Shown in pieces: positions 19,027 to 28,133 of a stretch of DNA of 64,000 bases. The translations under genes were made by a program, and so were the position numbers. Source of the stretch: Sphingobacteriia bacterium 24-36-13 (GTDB lineage: Bacteria > Bacteroidota > Bacteroidia > Chitinophagales > Chitinophagaceae). Within the stretch, counting starts at the first letter, position 1; the number at the start of each line of letters is the position of its first letter. Location: the NCBI GenBank assembly GCA_002281875.1, contig NCHN01000012.1, positions 16,189 through 80,188 of the forward strand, written 5' to 3'. The notes beneath the pieces were generated by a model. That model did not search any database. It saw nothing but the letters and a program-made list of their open reading frames with translations, and was not told where the DNA came from.

Positions 19027-19857
19027 ATGGACGTAAATAAAATTCAATCAGCCGATATTCTCGACATCATCTTTGATGGCAGAAACAAGGAGTATGGAGC
19101 TTATGAGTTGCGCAAATCCTACAATAAGCGTATGACCAAGGCTTTGGTAGGAACCGTGCTTATACTATTACTAGCGGTGCTGGGTAACATACTTGCTAAT
19201 ACTGTTGGCAAAGAGAGTAAAGAGTTAATCGTACAAGACGTGTCGTTGGAAAACGTGCAGCAGGAAGAAAAAAAGCCTGAGCCACCACCTCCACCGCCAC
19301 CACCAAAGCAAGAACCTCCAAAAGTGGAAATCACTAAGTTCACTCCTCCTAAAATTGTTAAGGATGAGGAAGTGAAGGAAGAAGATGAAATTAAAGAGGT
19401 AGAAAAATTGGAAGATACCAAGATTGGTACTATTAATCAGGAAGGTGCAAAAGACGAAGGTATCGTTGCTCCCCCTGTTGAAAGTGGTACTGGTGTGGTA
19501 GAAGCTCCTAAAAAAGAAGAAGATTACGACAAGATATTTACCGTGGTACAAATCCCAGCGGAATTCCCTGGTGGTTTGCCAGCATGGGCTAAATATTTGG
19601 AGCGTAACTTAAATAGAGATTTACCAGTTGAAAATGGTGCACCTCCAGGAAAGTACACTGTTGTGGTTTCTTTTATTGTAGCAAAAGATGGAGCAATCAG
19701 TGATGTAGTTGCTGAGAATGATCCAGGATATGGTACAAAAGCGGAAGCAGTTCGTGTAATTACTAGAGGTCCTAAATGGAAGCCTGCGGTACAGAACGGT
19801 AGAAACGTAATCTATCGTCACAAGCAGAGTATTACTTTCATGGTTTCAGAAGAATAA
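19027..19857 (+). CDS. tonB: TonB family energy transducer, copy 1
   Basis: This 276-residue protein begins with the Bacteroidota TonB leader (ILDIIFDGRNKEYGAYELRKSYN) and one transmembrane helix near residues 38-58. A proline-rich spacer (PEPPPPPPPPKQEPP) and an acidic Glu/Lys stretch follow. The TonB C-terminal domain is at about 175-276 (IPAEFPGG, VVSFIVAKDGAISDV, WKPAVQNGRNV). The spacer spans the periplasm, and the C-terminal domain contacts TonB-dependent receptors. Transcription ends at the strong hairpin 19880-19911. Confidence 0.94.
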   Translation: MDVNKIQSADILDIIFDGRNKEYGAYELRKSYNKRMTKALVGTVLILLLAVLGNILANTVGKESKELIVQDVSLENVQQEEKKPEPPPPPPPPKQEPPKVEITKFTPPKIVKDEEVKEEDEIKEVEKLEDTKIGTINQEGAKDEGIVAPPVESGTGVVEAPKKEEDYDKIFTVVQIPAEFPGGLPAWAKYLERNLNRDLPVENGAPPGKYTVVVSFIVAKDGAISDVVAENDPGYGTKAEAVRVITRGPKWKPAVQNGRNVIYRHKQSITFMVSEE

Positions 19858-19879
19858 TTCAACATGACTATTTAATATG

Positions 19880-19911
19880 GCCCCGAGTCTTTTTGACTCG
19901 GGGCTTTTTTT
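19880..19911 (+). terminator. rho-independent terminator after tonB copy 1
   Basis: A 10-base-pair GC-rich stem (GCCCCGAGTC with GACTCGGGGC, loop of five T) is directly followed by seven T. It is the best terminator in the window and ends the exbB-exbD-exbD-tonB operon. Confidence 0.95.
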
Positions 19912-19996
19912 ATTGCTGTTTTTGAAAAGCTATTTTGTTTTTTTGATTTTTTATGGAAATACAGCATTGCTGTATCCTAGTAGTAAACATTTTACT

Positions 19997-20818
19997 ATGG
20001 ATAAAAATCAGATCCTTCAGAGCGAGTGGCTCGATATTTTATTTGATGGGAAAAATAAAAGCTATGGTGCTTATGAATTGCGTAAGACCTACAATGGTCG
20101 TTTAAAAAAAGCAATGATTATTTCATTTAGCATTGCCGCATTATTTGTTACAGTTATATTAATGGCCAACGTAAATACTACTGTTGCAAACACACTTAGT
20201 GTTATTGATATTTCATTAGAAAAATTCAAAGAAGAAATTAAAAAAGTAGAAATAGTAGAGCCAATAAAAAAAGAACCAGTTAAAGTAGAAACAGTTTCAG
20301 TAACTCCACCTAAAATTGTAAAGGATAATGAAGTAAAGCCAGAGGAAGAGGTAAAAACAATTGATCAAATCGAAAATGTTCAAATCAATAATTTTAATCA
20401 GGAAGGAGAGAAAAATATAGATATAGTAAATCCTCCAATTGAAAAATCAATTGCGGGAGTATCATTGATTGCTAAAGAAGAGGATAGTGAAAAAATATTT
20501 TATGTAGTACAAATACCAGCTGAGTTTCCAGGTGGCATGAATGGTTGGAGAAACTATTTAGAAAGAAATTTAAATAGTGATATACCAGTTTCAAATGGAG
20601 CACCTGCTGGAAGATATACTGTAGTAGTGTCATTCTTGGTTGATAAATCGGGTGTAATCAGTGATGTTATTGCTGAAAATGATCCAGGCTACGGAACTAA
20701 AGCCGAAGCAATAAGAGTAATTGCTAAAGGTCCTAATTGGAAACCAGCCATTCAAAATGGGAATAAGGTGATTTATAGACATAAGCAGAGCATCACTTTT
20801 ATGGTTTCAGAAGAATAA
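19997..20818 (+). CDS. tonB: TonB family energy transducer, copy 2
   Basis: This 273-residue paralogue has the same leader (WLDILFDGKNKSYGAYELRKTYN), transmembrane helix and a C-terminal domain nearly identical to copy 1 (YRHKQSITFMVSEE in both). The polyproline run of copy 1 is missing, and the spacer is built from Lys/Glu/Val-Pro instead. The ATG at 19997 is preferred over an in-frame upstream start at 19877, which would lie inside the terminator stem. The similarity continues past the stop (TAATTCAA in both), which suggests a tandem duplication. It is transcribed separately from copy 1. Confidence 0.92.
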   Translation: MDKNQILQSEWLDILFDGKNKSYGAYELRKTYNGRLKKAMIISFSIAALFVTVILMANVNTTVANTLSVIDISLEKFKEEIKKVEIVEPIKKEPVKVETVSVTPPKIVKDNEVKPEEEVKTIDQIENVQINNFNQEGEKNIDIVNPPIEKSIAGVSLIAKEEDSEKIFYVVQIPAEFPGGMNGWRNYLERNLNSDIPVSNGAPAGRYTVVVSFLVDKSGVISDVIAENDPGYGTKAEAIRVIAKGPNWKPAIQNGNKVIYRHKQSITFMVSEE

Positions 20819-20829
20819 TTCAATAGCAT

Positions 20830-20837
20830 TAACTTTG
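20830..20837 (+). promoter_or_regulatory. -7 box of mnmE
   Basis: TAACTTTG matches TAnnTTTG exactly and ends only four bases before the ATG at 20842. The transcript would be leaderless if that ATG is used, or have a leader of about six bases if the in-frame ATG at 20848 is the start. Confidence 0.55.
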
Positions 20838-20841
20838 TGTA

Positions 20842-22224
20842 ATGAGAATGCAATTACAAGGTTGGGACGATACCATAGTAGCAATGGCTACAGCACCAGG
20901 AATTGGGGCAATAGCGGTTATTAGAATTAGTGGGCCTAAATCATTTGATGTAATGAATGAATTATTTCCAAAAAAGGATTTATTCGTTCAAGCGTCGCAT
21001 ACCCTTCATGTTGGTCTTTTAAAAGATGGAGATATTGTTTTAGACGAAGTAGTTTTGTCTTTGTATAGAGGGCCTAAATCTTACACGGGCGAAGATGTAA
21101 TAGAAATTAGCTGTCATGGTTCTCCTTATATACAGGAACAAATTTTGCAAGCCATAACAAAACGGGGTGTAAGGCTAGCGAAGCCTGGTGAGTTTACACA
21201 AAGGGCTTTCTTAAAAGGTAAAATGGATTTAGCCCAAGCAGAAGCAGTGGCTGATTTAATTGCGAGCAATACCGAAGCAAGTAAGAGAGCTGCATTACAC
21301 ACTATGCGCGGAGGTTTCTCTTCCGATTTGAGTCAATTGCGCGAAGCCTTAATTAGTTTTTCTGCATTGATAGAATTGGAATTGGATTTCTCACAAGAAG
21401 ATTTAGAATTTGCAGATCGAACACAGTTTAAGAATTTAATAACCCAATTAAAAGAAACTACTGCAGCATTGATTGGTTCATTTAAATTAGGTAATGTAAT
21501 TAAAAACGGAGTACAAGTAGCAATCATAGGAAAACCTAATGCAGGTAAGTCAACTTTGCTTAATACGCTATTGAATGAAAACAGAGCGATTGTAAGTGAT
21601 ATAGCAGGAACTACTAGAGATACCATCGAAGAAGTATTAAATATTGATGGGGTTTTATTTAGGTTGATTGATACCGCCGGTATACGCGAACACACTGATG
21701 ATGCAATAGAACAAATTGGAGTAAGTAAGAGCAAAGAAAAAATGCGTGCAGCGCAAGTGGTTATTTATTTATACGATCTCTTAAATATGAATGTCGAGGA
21801 GTTGCAACAAATTGTAAATGAATTTGAGCAAGAAAATATCAACTATATATTGGTAGGAAACAAAGCTGATACTGCTACTGCTGCAATAATGACACAGTTT
21901 GTTGCATTTAAAAACAGTATGTTTATATCTGCGAAGAAGAATGTACAAATTGAAACGCTTAAAAAATTATTAGTTGAAAACACTATTCACGGAAATATTA
22001 ATACCGAGTCTACCATAGTAACCAATGCCAGACATTATGAAGCATTAGTAGGCTTGATGCAATCATTGAATGAGGTAGAGCAAGGATTAAGCAATCAATT
22101 ACCCGGAGATTTATTGGCTTTAGATATACGTCAGTGCTTACACTATTTAGGAACGATTACGGGCAGCATTACCCATGAAGACCAGTTGGATTATATTTTT
22201 AGTAAGTTCTGTATTGGAAAGTAA
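20842..22224 (+). CDS. mnmE: tRNA uridine-5-carboxymethylaminomethyl modification GTPase MnmE (TrmE)
   Basis: This 460-residue protein acts with MnmG to modify the wobble uridine of tRNA. The N-terminal formyl-THF-binding domain starts with DTIVAMATAPGIGAIAVIRISG. The G domain has GKPNAGKST (G1), DIAGTTRDT (G2), DTAGIRE (G3) and NKAD (G4). The C-terminus ends in the invariant FCIGK, whose cysteine is essential in this family. The last six codons are the left attachment core of the genomic island. The integration has kept the gene intact. ATG 20848 is an alternative start. Confidence 0.97.
   Translation: MRMQLQGWDDTIVAMATAPGIGAIAVIRISGPKSFDVMNELFPKKDLFVQASHTLHVGLLKDGDIVLDEVVLSLYRGPKSYTGEDVIEISCHGSPYIQEQILQAITKRGVRLAKPGEFTQRAFLKGKMDLAQAEAVADLIASNTEASKRAALHTMRGGFSSDLSQLREALISFSALIELELDFSQEDLEFADRTQFKNLITQLKETTAALIGSFKLGNVIKNGVQVAIIGKPNAGKSTLLNTLLNENRAIVSDIAGTTRDTIEEVLNIDGVLFRLIDTAGIREHTDDAIEQIGVSKSKEKMRAAQVVIYLYDLLNMNVEELQQIVNEFEQENINYILVGNKADTATAAIMTQFVAFKNSMFISAKKNVQIETLKKLLVENTIHGNINTESTIVTNARHYEALVGLMQSLNEVEQGLSNQLPGDLLALDIRQCLHYLGTITGSITHEDQLDYIFSKFCIGK
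22207..22224 (+). repeat. attL: left attachment core at the 3' end of mnmE
   Basis: TTCTGTATTGGAAAGTAA encodes the FCIGK-stop end of MnmE and recurs at 53447-53464 with 15 of 18 matches. Salmonella genomic island 1 is known to insert at this gene end with an 18-bp imperfect repeat, as I recall TTCTGTATTGGTAAGTAA, which differs here by one base. Confidence 0.82.
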
Positions 22225-22290
22225 CTATCTTTCCTTTGTTTCATAAATGCTTGTTTTTGTTGGGTTTTAGCTGATTTATCCTTCTCTTTT

Positions 22291-22430
22291 TTGTTGCCCA
22301 ACTCTACTTTTTTACCTATATTTGTTGCCTAATTGTTGCCCAGATTTGTTGCCCACAAATCAGGCAACAGTCGGGAGAGAACATGCTACATACAGCTACA
22401 AGCTGCAACATGGAGCAACAACAGGCAACA
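22291..22430. repeat. cluster of TTGTTGCC repeats at the left end
   Basis: TTGTTGCCCA occurs at 22291, 22333 and 22346 and TTGTTGCCTA at 22322. Inverted GGCAACA copies occur near 22362 and 22424. One further TTGTTGCCCA lies at 53400-53409 near the right end. The position beside the integrase and at both ends suggests arm-type integrase or excisionase sites, or autoregulatory sites. Confidence 0.6.
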
Positions 22431-22432
22431 AA

Positions 22433-22792
22433 ATGAGCAGTAACATTCGTCTTCAAAAAACTTGTCAGCACTGCGGTAATCGCTTTACCGCAAAGACTAC
22501 CGTTACACAGTTTTGCTCAGATACCTGTGCCAAACGAGCATACAAGCAGCGGAAGCGGAACGAAAAAATTGAAGTGGCCATCAAGGAAGAAACCGAGAAA
22601 GCACTTTACAACCCTGCCATTGCTCAAAAGGAATTTCTAACCGTTGAAGAAGCCTGCCAGTTAATCAACGCCAGCCGATGGACCATTTACAGGCTCATTG
22701 TGAAAGGCGAACTCAAAGCAGGTAAACTGGGCAGAAGTACCCGTATTCCCCGGGCAGCTATCAATGAATTATTCAAACTAACTGAAGCATGA
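22433..22792 (+). CDS. zinc-ribbon plus helix-turn-helix DNA-binding protein, excisionase-like
   Basis: From ATG 22433 the protein has 119 residues. The N-terminal part shows CQHCGNRFTAK and CSDTCAKR, a four-cysteine zinc ribbon. The C-terminal part, FLTVEEACQLINASRWTIYRLIVKGELKAGKLGRSTRIP, is a MerR/excisionase-family HTH. A longer frame from 22322 would add 37 residues made of the TTGTTGCC repeat region and is unlikely to be coding. The stop overlaps the integrase start (ATGA), so the two are coupled. It probably directs excision or controls the integrase. Confidence 0.8.
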   Translation: MSSNIRLQKTCQHCGNRFTAKTTVTQFCSDTCAKRAYKQRKRNEKIEVAIKEETEKALYNPAIAQKEFLTVEEACQLINASRWTIYRLIVKGELKAGKLGRSTRIPRAAINELFKLTEA

Positions 22793-23895
22793 CAGTAACA
22801 CTTAGGCAACGCAAAAAGGGCGATAAAATCAGCCTGTATCTTGATTACTACAGTGATGGTAAAAGAGATTACGAATACCTGCAACTCTACCTGATACCCG
22901 AGCCGGAGAAAGGCAAGCTCACCAAAGAGCAGAAGGAAGAGAACTGCAAAACACTTGTATTGGCAGAAGCCATCAGGTCGAAGCGTTTGTTACAGATAAA
23001 GAATGAGGAATACGGCTTTCGTGATACCGATAAAGCCAAAGGCAGTTTCATTGCCTACTTTGAACGCCTCACAGAGAAAAGGAGAAACAGCCAGGGTAAT
23101 TGGGGCAACTGGGATAGCGTATTGAAACACTTGAAGAAGTTTGCCAAGAACGGAGCATCATTCAAAGAAATTGATAAAAACTGGCTGGAAGATTTCAAGA
23201 ACTACCTCCAGTATGAAGCCAAGAGCAAAACCAATAAACGCCTTTCGCAGAACTCTCAATCTTCCTATTTCAGCAAGGTAACAGCAGCTTTGAAAGAAGC
23301 CGTAAAAGAAGGCATCATCCAAACCAACCCGGCAAACCAAGTGGAAGGCATCAAAGCGGATGATCCAGATAGGGAGTTCCTGACATTGGAAGAACTACAG
23401 GCAGCCGCTAAAGTGGAATGTGAAATGCCGGTGTTGAAAGATGCTTTCATCTTTTCTGCCTTAACGGGTTTGCGTTGGTCAGATATTGAAAAGCTGGTTT
23501 GGTCAGAAGTGCAGCACTCCGAGCAGTCCGGGTATTACATCCGTTTCAGGCAGAAGAAAACAAAGGGAGCAGAAACCTTGCCCATTTCAGAACAGGCTTT
23601 TCAGTTGTTAGGCAATAGAAGGAAGCCCGAGGATAAAGTATTTGAAGGCTTGTATTACAGTGCCTGGCATAACTTGAAACTTCGTGAATGGGTAATGAAA
23701 GCAGGTATCACAAAACACATCACCTTTCACTGTGCAAGGCATACCTACGCCACCCTTCAAATTACATTGGGTACAGACATTTACACTGTTTCAAAACTCT
23801 TAGGACACAGGCACCTGAAAACAACCGAAATTTACGCTAAGGTGATTGACCATAAAAAACAGGAGGCAGCGAATAAAATCAAATTAGACTTATAG
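22789..23895 (+). CDS. tyrosine recombinase (integrase) of the island
   Basis: This 368-residue protein has an N-terminal arm domain, a SAM-like core-binding domain (about 95-190) and a C-terminal catalytic domain. Catalytic residues are readable: R229 in LTGLRWSD, H314 and R317 in HCARHTY, H340 in LGHRHL and the nucleophile Y349 in TTEIYAKV. It lies close to the left attachment core and overlaps the HTH gene by four bases. It is presumed to recombine the mnmE 3' end with the island core. All active-site residues are present, so the island may still be mobile. Confidence 0.93.
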   Translation: MTVTLRQRKKGDKISLYLDYYSDGKRDYEYLQLYLIPEPEKGKLTKEQKEENCKTLVLAEAIRSKRLLQIKNEEYGFRDTDKAKGSFIAYFERLTEKRRNSQGNWGNWDSVLKHLKKFAKNGASFKEIDKNWLEDFKNYLQYEAKSKTNKRLSQNSQSSYFSKVTAALKEAVKEGIIQTNPANQVEGIKADDPDREFLTLEELQAAAKVECEMPVLKDAFIFSALTGLRWSDIEKLVWSEVQHSEQSGYYIRFRQKKTKGAETLPISEQAFQLLGNRRKPEDKVFEGLYYSAWHNLKLREWVMKAGITKHITFHCARHTYATLQITLGTDIYTVSKLLGHRHLKTTEIYAKVIDHKKQEAANKIKLDL

Positions 23896-23897
23896 CG

Positions 23898-24965
23898 ATG
23901 GAGATAAAAGTATTAGACAGCATAATGCACGGTGCTTTGAAACCGTGGAAAATGGATACCACCAACTCAAGGCGGTTCACTGAATTGGTGAAAGCTGCAA
24001 AAGCAGCTACACCGAAAACTATTGCAGAATTGCAGTCACAAATGACCGCATTGCTGGCCGACTATCCGCAGTTAAAGAAAGTGCTGGCCGATAGTGCAAT
24101 TACAAACGACACAATACAACCGCTTTCATATAAAACAGTTTTACCCAAGTACACAGACCCCATCACCAACTTTTATTTTTTAGTAATCACAGCGGAAACA
24201 CTCAGGGTATATAATTCCATCCTTTTGAAAGCTGCATCACTTACTGAGTTGGTTGATATTCAGTATCAGATTAACAAGGTGCTCAACAGTATCAAAGTAT
24301 TGGCAAAGCAAACCGCAGCCGAGTTAATTGAAAGGGATTTTACAACAGATCCCAATGAGCAAAGCAATCATGTACATTATGCCCTTCATTGCTTAAAGCA
24401 TAGTTTGATACAGCTTTATTTTAGCGTTCAACATTCATTTGAAAACAGCTTGCAGCACACCACAAGTTTAGAAGACTTTTATGTGTTGGATTTGGAACTG
24501 CCATTGTCAAGCATCCAAGAATTAGAATACATTGGGCAGGTAGTGCCAGTCGGCAAGCAAAGCGAGGAATTCACCGAAAGCCAGGAAACAATTTGCTTCG
24601 GCTTCAAAGATGATATTGAAAAACTGAAAACTGTTGTAAATCAGTTGTGCTATCAGATAGAGTTCCTGAATGAGGATGTTGCTAATGCTGATGAATTGAT
24701 AAAAGCCTTCACAGCAAAAAGCATCCTGCCGGGTGCAGTTAAAATTCAATTAGGCTGCGAAACAAAACACTTCCGCTACTGCATTGATAAGTTCATGCCA
24801 TACTTCAATAGCCTTTCACTGGCCAACATAGAGAAGTCAAAAATCTTCTATTCAAAGAAGGACACCCCTATTACAGCAAACAACCTTTCTGCCAGTGGTT
24901 CAAAGAACAGAATTGAACCGAAGGAAAAGGCAACCATTGACAAAATCTTCAAATATCTGCAATAA
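23898..24965 (+). CDS. unknown protein, mobile-element associated
   Basis: This 355-residue protein starts two bases after the integrase stop and is therefore in its operon. No catalytic motif, signal peptide or membrane helix was seen. The sequence is largely helical, with Leu/Lys/Glu-rich stretches, and includes HYALHCLKHSLIQLYF in the middle. The C-terminal part (GAVKIQLGCETKHFRYCIDKFMPYF, later RIEPKEKATIDKIFKYLQ) resembles in pattern the hypothetical proteins that accompany integrases in Bacteroidota elements. No function is proposed. Confidence 0.7.
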   Translation: MEIKVLDSIMHGALKPWKMDTTNSRRFTELVKAAKAATPKTIAELQSQMTALLADYPQLKKVLADSAITNDTIQPLSYKTVLPKYTDPITNFYFLVITAETLRVYNSILLKAASLTELVDIQYQINKVLNSIKVLAKQTAAELIERDFTTDPNEQSNHVHYALHCLKHSLIQLYFSVQHSFENSLQHTTSLEDFYVLDLELPLSSIQELEYIGQVVPVGKQSEEFTESQETICFGFKDDIEKLKTVVNQLCYQIEFLNEDVANADELIKAFTAKSILPGAVKIQLGCETKHFRYCIDKFMPYFNSLSLANIEKSKIFYSKKDTPITANNLSASGSKNRIEPKEKATIDKIFKYLQ

Positions 24966-25070
24966 AAAACATTAAGATTATTCAGTAATCTGAGTAAGGG
25001 ATTAACCCCTTAACCTTTGCCCCTCAAGCATTTGAGAGGTTTGTGCCATCAAACTTTAAAAAGTAAAAAG

Positions 25071-25376
25071 ATGGCAAACGAAGATTTAATCTTAGACAAG
25101 CTCACCGAAATCGCTAACAAGCTGGATGAGCAAAACCTGTTACAAAAAACAGTACTGAACTTTAATGAGGCTTGCAAGTATTTGGATGTAAGCCCATCGC
25201 ATTTGTACAAACTCACCAGTACAAAGCACATCCCCCATTTCTGTCCTCAGGGTAAGAAACTCTACTTCAAACGGGAGGAATTGGATAACTGGTTACAGCG
25301 TAACCGAAAATCAGCAGCCGATGAAATTGATCAGATGGCAGCCGACTATGTTATCCGCAACAAACGCAAGAAGTAA
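25071..25376 (+). CDS. helix-turn-helix (excisionase-family) protein
   Basis: This 101-residue protein starts from ATG 25071 (MANEDLILDKL). The core LNFNEACKYLDVSPSHLYKLTSTKHIPHFCPQGKKLYFKREELDNWL is a winged HTH of the HTH_17/excisionase group, with the LYFKREEL wing. An in-frame start 54 bases upstream is less likely because it adds a residue string unlike the family. Such proteins act as recombination directionality factors or regulators on Bacteroidota elements. Confidence 0.82.
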   Translation: MANEDLILDKLTEIANKLDEQNLLQKTVLNFNEACKYLDVSPSHLYKLTSTKHIPHFCPQGKKLYFKREELDNWLQRNRKSAADEIDQMAADYVIRNKRKK

Positions 25377-25406
25377 GAATTTTTTATTAACTGAAAGAAC
25401 AGAACA

Positions 25407-27656
25407 ATGGCATCAAGTACCATATTCAGAAACTTTACCGTTCCGGTTGAAAAGAGATCATTGCTTCTTATTGGCAATGATATAGCCAACGGCAAATACA
25501 AAGCCGAGGTTGAAGAAATCAGGGCATTGCTGGAACAGGGTAAAGCGGAGGAAGCCGCCAGTAAGAAAAAGCAATTGTTGGCTTTCACTCCATCCGCAGT
25601 ATTCACCGAGAAAAGGCAAATGCCTTTCCTGGAAATGTACAGCGGCTTTGTGCATCTTGATTTTGATAAGCTGACACCGGAGCAGTTAGATACAGCCTTC
25701 AAAGTCATTGCCGAAATTCCCTACACATTCTTATGCTTCATCAGCCCCAGCGGCAACGGCCTCAAAGTATTCATTGAAGTGAATACAGACATTGAGCACC
25801 ATGACACAGCCTATTTGCAGGTGCAGCAGTTTTACGAAGAAGCCACAGGATTAAAGGCCGACCCAAGCTGCAAAGACATTACACGCCTTTGCTTCATGAG
25901 TTACCATCCCGGACTGTACAAGAATATCCGTAACGAGAAATTCAAAGTGCAGCTACCTGAAACCAAAATGCAGGAGCCGGTAAGGGAAACGACAGAGACG
26001 ATTTCACCACTGCAACAAAGCGAACCCGAAGAGGATCTGAATACCGCTTTCATCTTCAACCAACAAATTCAATTCACTAATCAAAAATCACAATACACCG
26101 ATGGAAACAGGAACAATTATATTTATCGGCTTGCTTCTAATTGCAACCGAGCTGGTTTATCGCAGTCCGATGTTGAACTTTTATGTACACAGCATTTTGA
26201 CCTACCTGAAAGAGAAATTCTCGAAGCGATAAAGAGCGCCTACACCCACCATAAACCCGAGTTTGCAAAGTTTGCAAACACTGCAAAGCTGCAAAGTACA
26301 GAACAGCAGCCCCCACAGGAAGACTACCTGAAGGCAACACCCACCATTCCCGAAGAACTCTATTTGCAAATTCCTGACCTTTTGCAGCATGGTGCAATGG
26401 CTTTTACAGATGAAAGGGAAAGAGATGTTTTCCTGACAGGTGCATTGGCTATTCTCAGCGGATGTTTGCCCGGTGTAAAGGGAGTGTATGCAGGAAATGA
26501 AGTATTCCCCAATGTATTTTCTTTTGCCATTGCACCGGCTGCCAGTGGCAAGGGTGCTTTGAAATTCGCCAAAATGCTGGCAGATGATTACCACAGCTTT
26601 GTACTAAAGGCAAGCCGTGAGGCAGAGATGCTGTACAATCAGGAATTGTCAGAACACAAGCAGCGTATCAGCAGCAAGAAAAAAGGCGACACTTCCACAG
26701 AAGAGCCACCCACCAAACCCACTTTTAAAGTGGTGTACATTCCGGCAAATACCAGCTATGCAAAAATCCTTTGGCACTTGGAGCAGAACGAGGGAACAGG
26801 CATCATTTGCGAAACCGAAGCTGATACCCTGGGCAATGTATTCAAACAGGAATGGGGTTCCTATTCCGATATGCTTCGCAAATCGTTTCACCATGAGAGG
26901 CTTTCCAGTTCCCGTAAAGGCAACAATGAATTTACCGAAGTAAATGCCCCCAGCTTGTCCATTGCCCTATCGGGTACACCCAATCAGGTAACGGGTTTGA
27001 TAGCCTCTTCCGAAGATGGTTTGTTCAGCCGTTTCCTATTCTATGCCTTCAAGGTGGAGCAGCGTTGGAAAGATGTTTCGCCTAATGCCAATAACATTAA
27101 CCTAACCGAGCATTTCAAAGTCCTTTCAGGCAGGGTGTTCAATATGGTCCAGTTCCTGCAACGGGAAGAAACCATTATCGAACTAACAACAGAGCAATGG
27201 CAGCAGCTAAACCATCACTGTGAGGGATGGCTGAACGAGGTAACCATGTTCACAGCCGAGGAAGCTGCCAGTATTGTAAAACGCCTGGGCTTGATCCTGT
27301 ACCGCATGGCCATGATTTTTACTTCTCTCCGCAAATTTGAGAACGGTGAGGCAGCCACCCTGATAGTGTGTACCGATGAAGATTTTAATACCGCCCTGCG
27401 TTTGGCAGAAATCTACCTCCACCACAGCATCCTCATGTTCAACAATCTGCCCAAGCAGAGCGAAGCCACCCAGTTTAAAACAGGCGACAGCAAACGCAAA
27501 TTCTTTGAGACTTTGCCGGCAGAGTTTACCCGCCAGCAGGCCGTTGAAATCGGCAAACAGTTTCAGCTTTCACCCCGTACCGTGGACGATATTCTCCACA
27601 ATGCCACTGGCAAGGCTTTGGAAAAACTGAAAGCCGGCCACTACCGCAAAATTTAA
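25407..27656 (+). CDS. BT4734/VirE-N and DUF3987 domain protein
   Basis: This 749-residue protein has two recognisable parts. Residues about 50-185 (YSGFVHLDFDKL, FISPSGNGLKVFIEV, DITRLCFMSYHP) form the BT4734-like / VirE N-terminal domain, related to primase-like folds. From about 310 to the end is a DUF3987 domain with a P-loop-like AIAPAASGKGALKFAK near residue 373. Proteins of this build are standard cargo of Bacteroidota integrative elements, where a replication or mobilisation role is assumed but not shown. It is the last gene before the defence cassette, with 162 bases in between. Confidence 0.82.
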   Translation: MASSTIFRNFTVPVEKRSLLLIGNDIANGKYKAEVEEIRALLEQGKAEEAASKKKQLLAFTPSAVFTEKRQMPFLEMYSGFVHLDFDKLTPEQLDTAFKVIAEIPYTFLCFISPSGNGLKVFIEVNTDIEHHDTAYLQVQQFYEEATGLKADPSCKDITRLCFMSYHPGLYKNIRNEKFKVQLPETKMQEPVRETTETISPLQQSEPEEDLNTAFIFNQQIQFTNQKSQYTDGNRNNYIYRLASNCNRAGLSQSDVELLCTQHFDLPEREILEAIKSAYTHHKPEFAKFANTAKLQSTEQQPPQEDYLKATPTIPEELYLQIPDLLQHGAMAFTDERERDVFLTGALAILSGCLPGVKGVYAGNEVFPNVFSFAIAPAASGKGALKFAKMLADDYHSFVLKASREAEMLYNQELSEHKQRISSKKKGDTSTEEPPTKPTFKVVYIPANTSYAKILWHLEQNEGTGIICETEADTLGNVFKQEWGSYSDMLRKSFHHERLSSSRKGNNEFTEVNAPSLSIALSGTPNQVTGLIASSEDGLFSRFLFYAFKVEQRWKDVSPNANNINLTEHFKVLSGRVFNMVQFLQREETIIELTTEQWQQLNHHCEGWLNEVTMFTAEEAASIVKRLGLILYRMAMIFTSLRKFENGEAATLIVCTDEDFNTALRLAEIYLHHSILMFNNLPKQSEATQFKTGDSKRKFFETLPAEFTRQQAVEIGKQFQLSPRTVDDILHNATGKALEKLKAGHYRKI

Positions 27657-27781
27657 CCAGCATCTTTTCCCTGGCATAGCTCCCCATACGGCATACCCGA
27701 TGGGGTTTTTGCTTTGTTTGCAGACTTTGCAAGGTTTGCAACCCTGCTATTCTTTTTAGTAAAATCTTGTTTTTGATTTCT

Positions 27782-27789
27782 TATATTTG
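27782..27789 (+). promoter_or_regulatory. -7 box of the defence cassette
   Basis: TATATTTG fits TAnnTTTG and lies 30 bases before the XRE gene. It is the only good promoter match upstream of the 22-kb run of co-directional genes. TTTTTG and CTTG just upstream are poor -33 candidates because of short spacing. Confidence 0.5.
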
Positions 27790-27818
27790 CCAATATTTGA
27801 CAAGTCAATAATAAAACA

Positions 27819-28130
27819 ATGAAAAGTCAATTTGGTGAGAGGGTAAGGGAGCTCAGAGAAAAGCAAAACTTGTATTTGCGGCAGGTAGCACCATTGCTGG
27901 AAATGGATACGGCACAACTGAGTAAAATTGAAAAAGGGAGCAGATTAATTAAGAGGGAGCAGATACAAGTTTTGGCTGACATTCTGAAAGCTGATTCAAA
28001 CGAGTTGCTGGTGCTTTGGTTGGCCGATCAGTTGTATGAAGTGGTCAAGGATGAAGATGTAGCACTAAAGGCTATGGATGCTGCTCAAGAAACATTGAAA
28101 TCTAATAAAAGAAACAAAAGAAATAAATAA
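27819..28130 (+). CDS. XRE-family transcriptional regulator (probable controller of the restriction locus)
   Basis: This 103-residue protein has an N-terminal Cro/C1-type HTH (FGERVRELREKQNLYLRQVAPLLEMDTAQLSKIEKG) and a Lys/Asn-rich tail. It lies three bases before hsdM. Small XRE proteins at the head of restriction loci usually act as C-proteins that delay or limit expression of the nuclease. That role is inferred from position here. It may set the expression of every gene down to 49723. Confidence 0.85.
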   Translation: MKSQFGERVRELREKQNLYLRQVAPLLEMDTAQLSKIEKGSRLIKREQIQVLADILKADSNELLVLWLADQLYEVVKDEDVALKAMDAAQETLKSNKRNKRNK

Positions 28131-28133
28131 CTC

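Noticed and set aside
22291-22355. TTGTTGCCCA repeats as a CRISPR array
   Set aside because: The repeat is only 10 bases, spacing is irregular (11-31 bases), and no cas gene is in the window.
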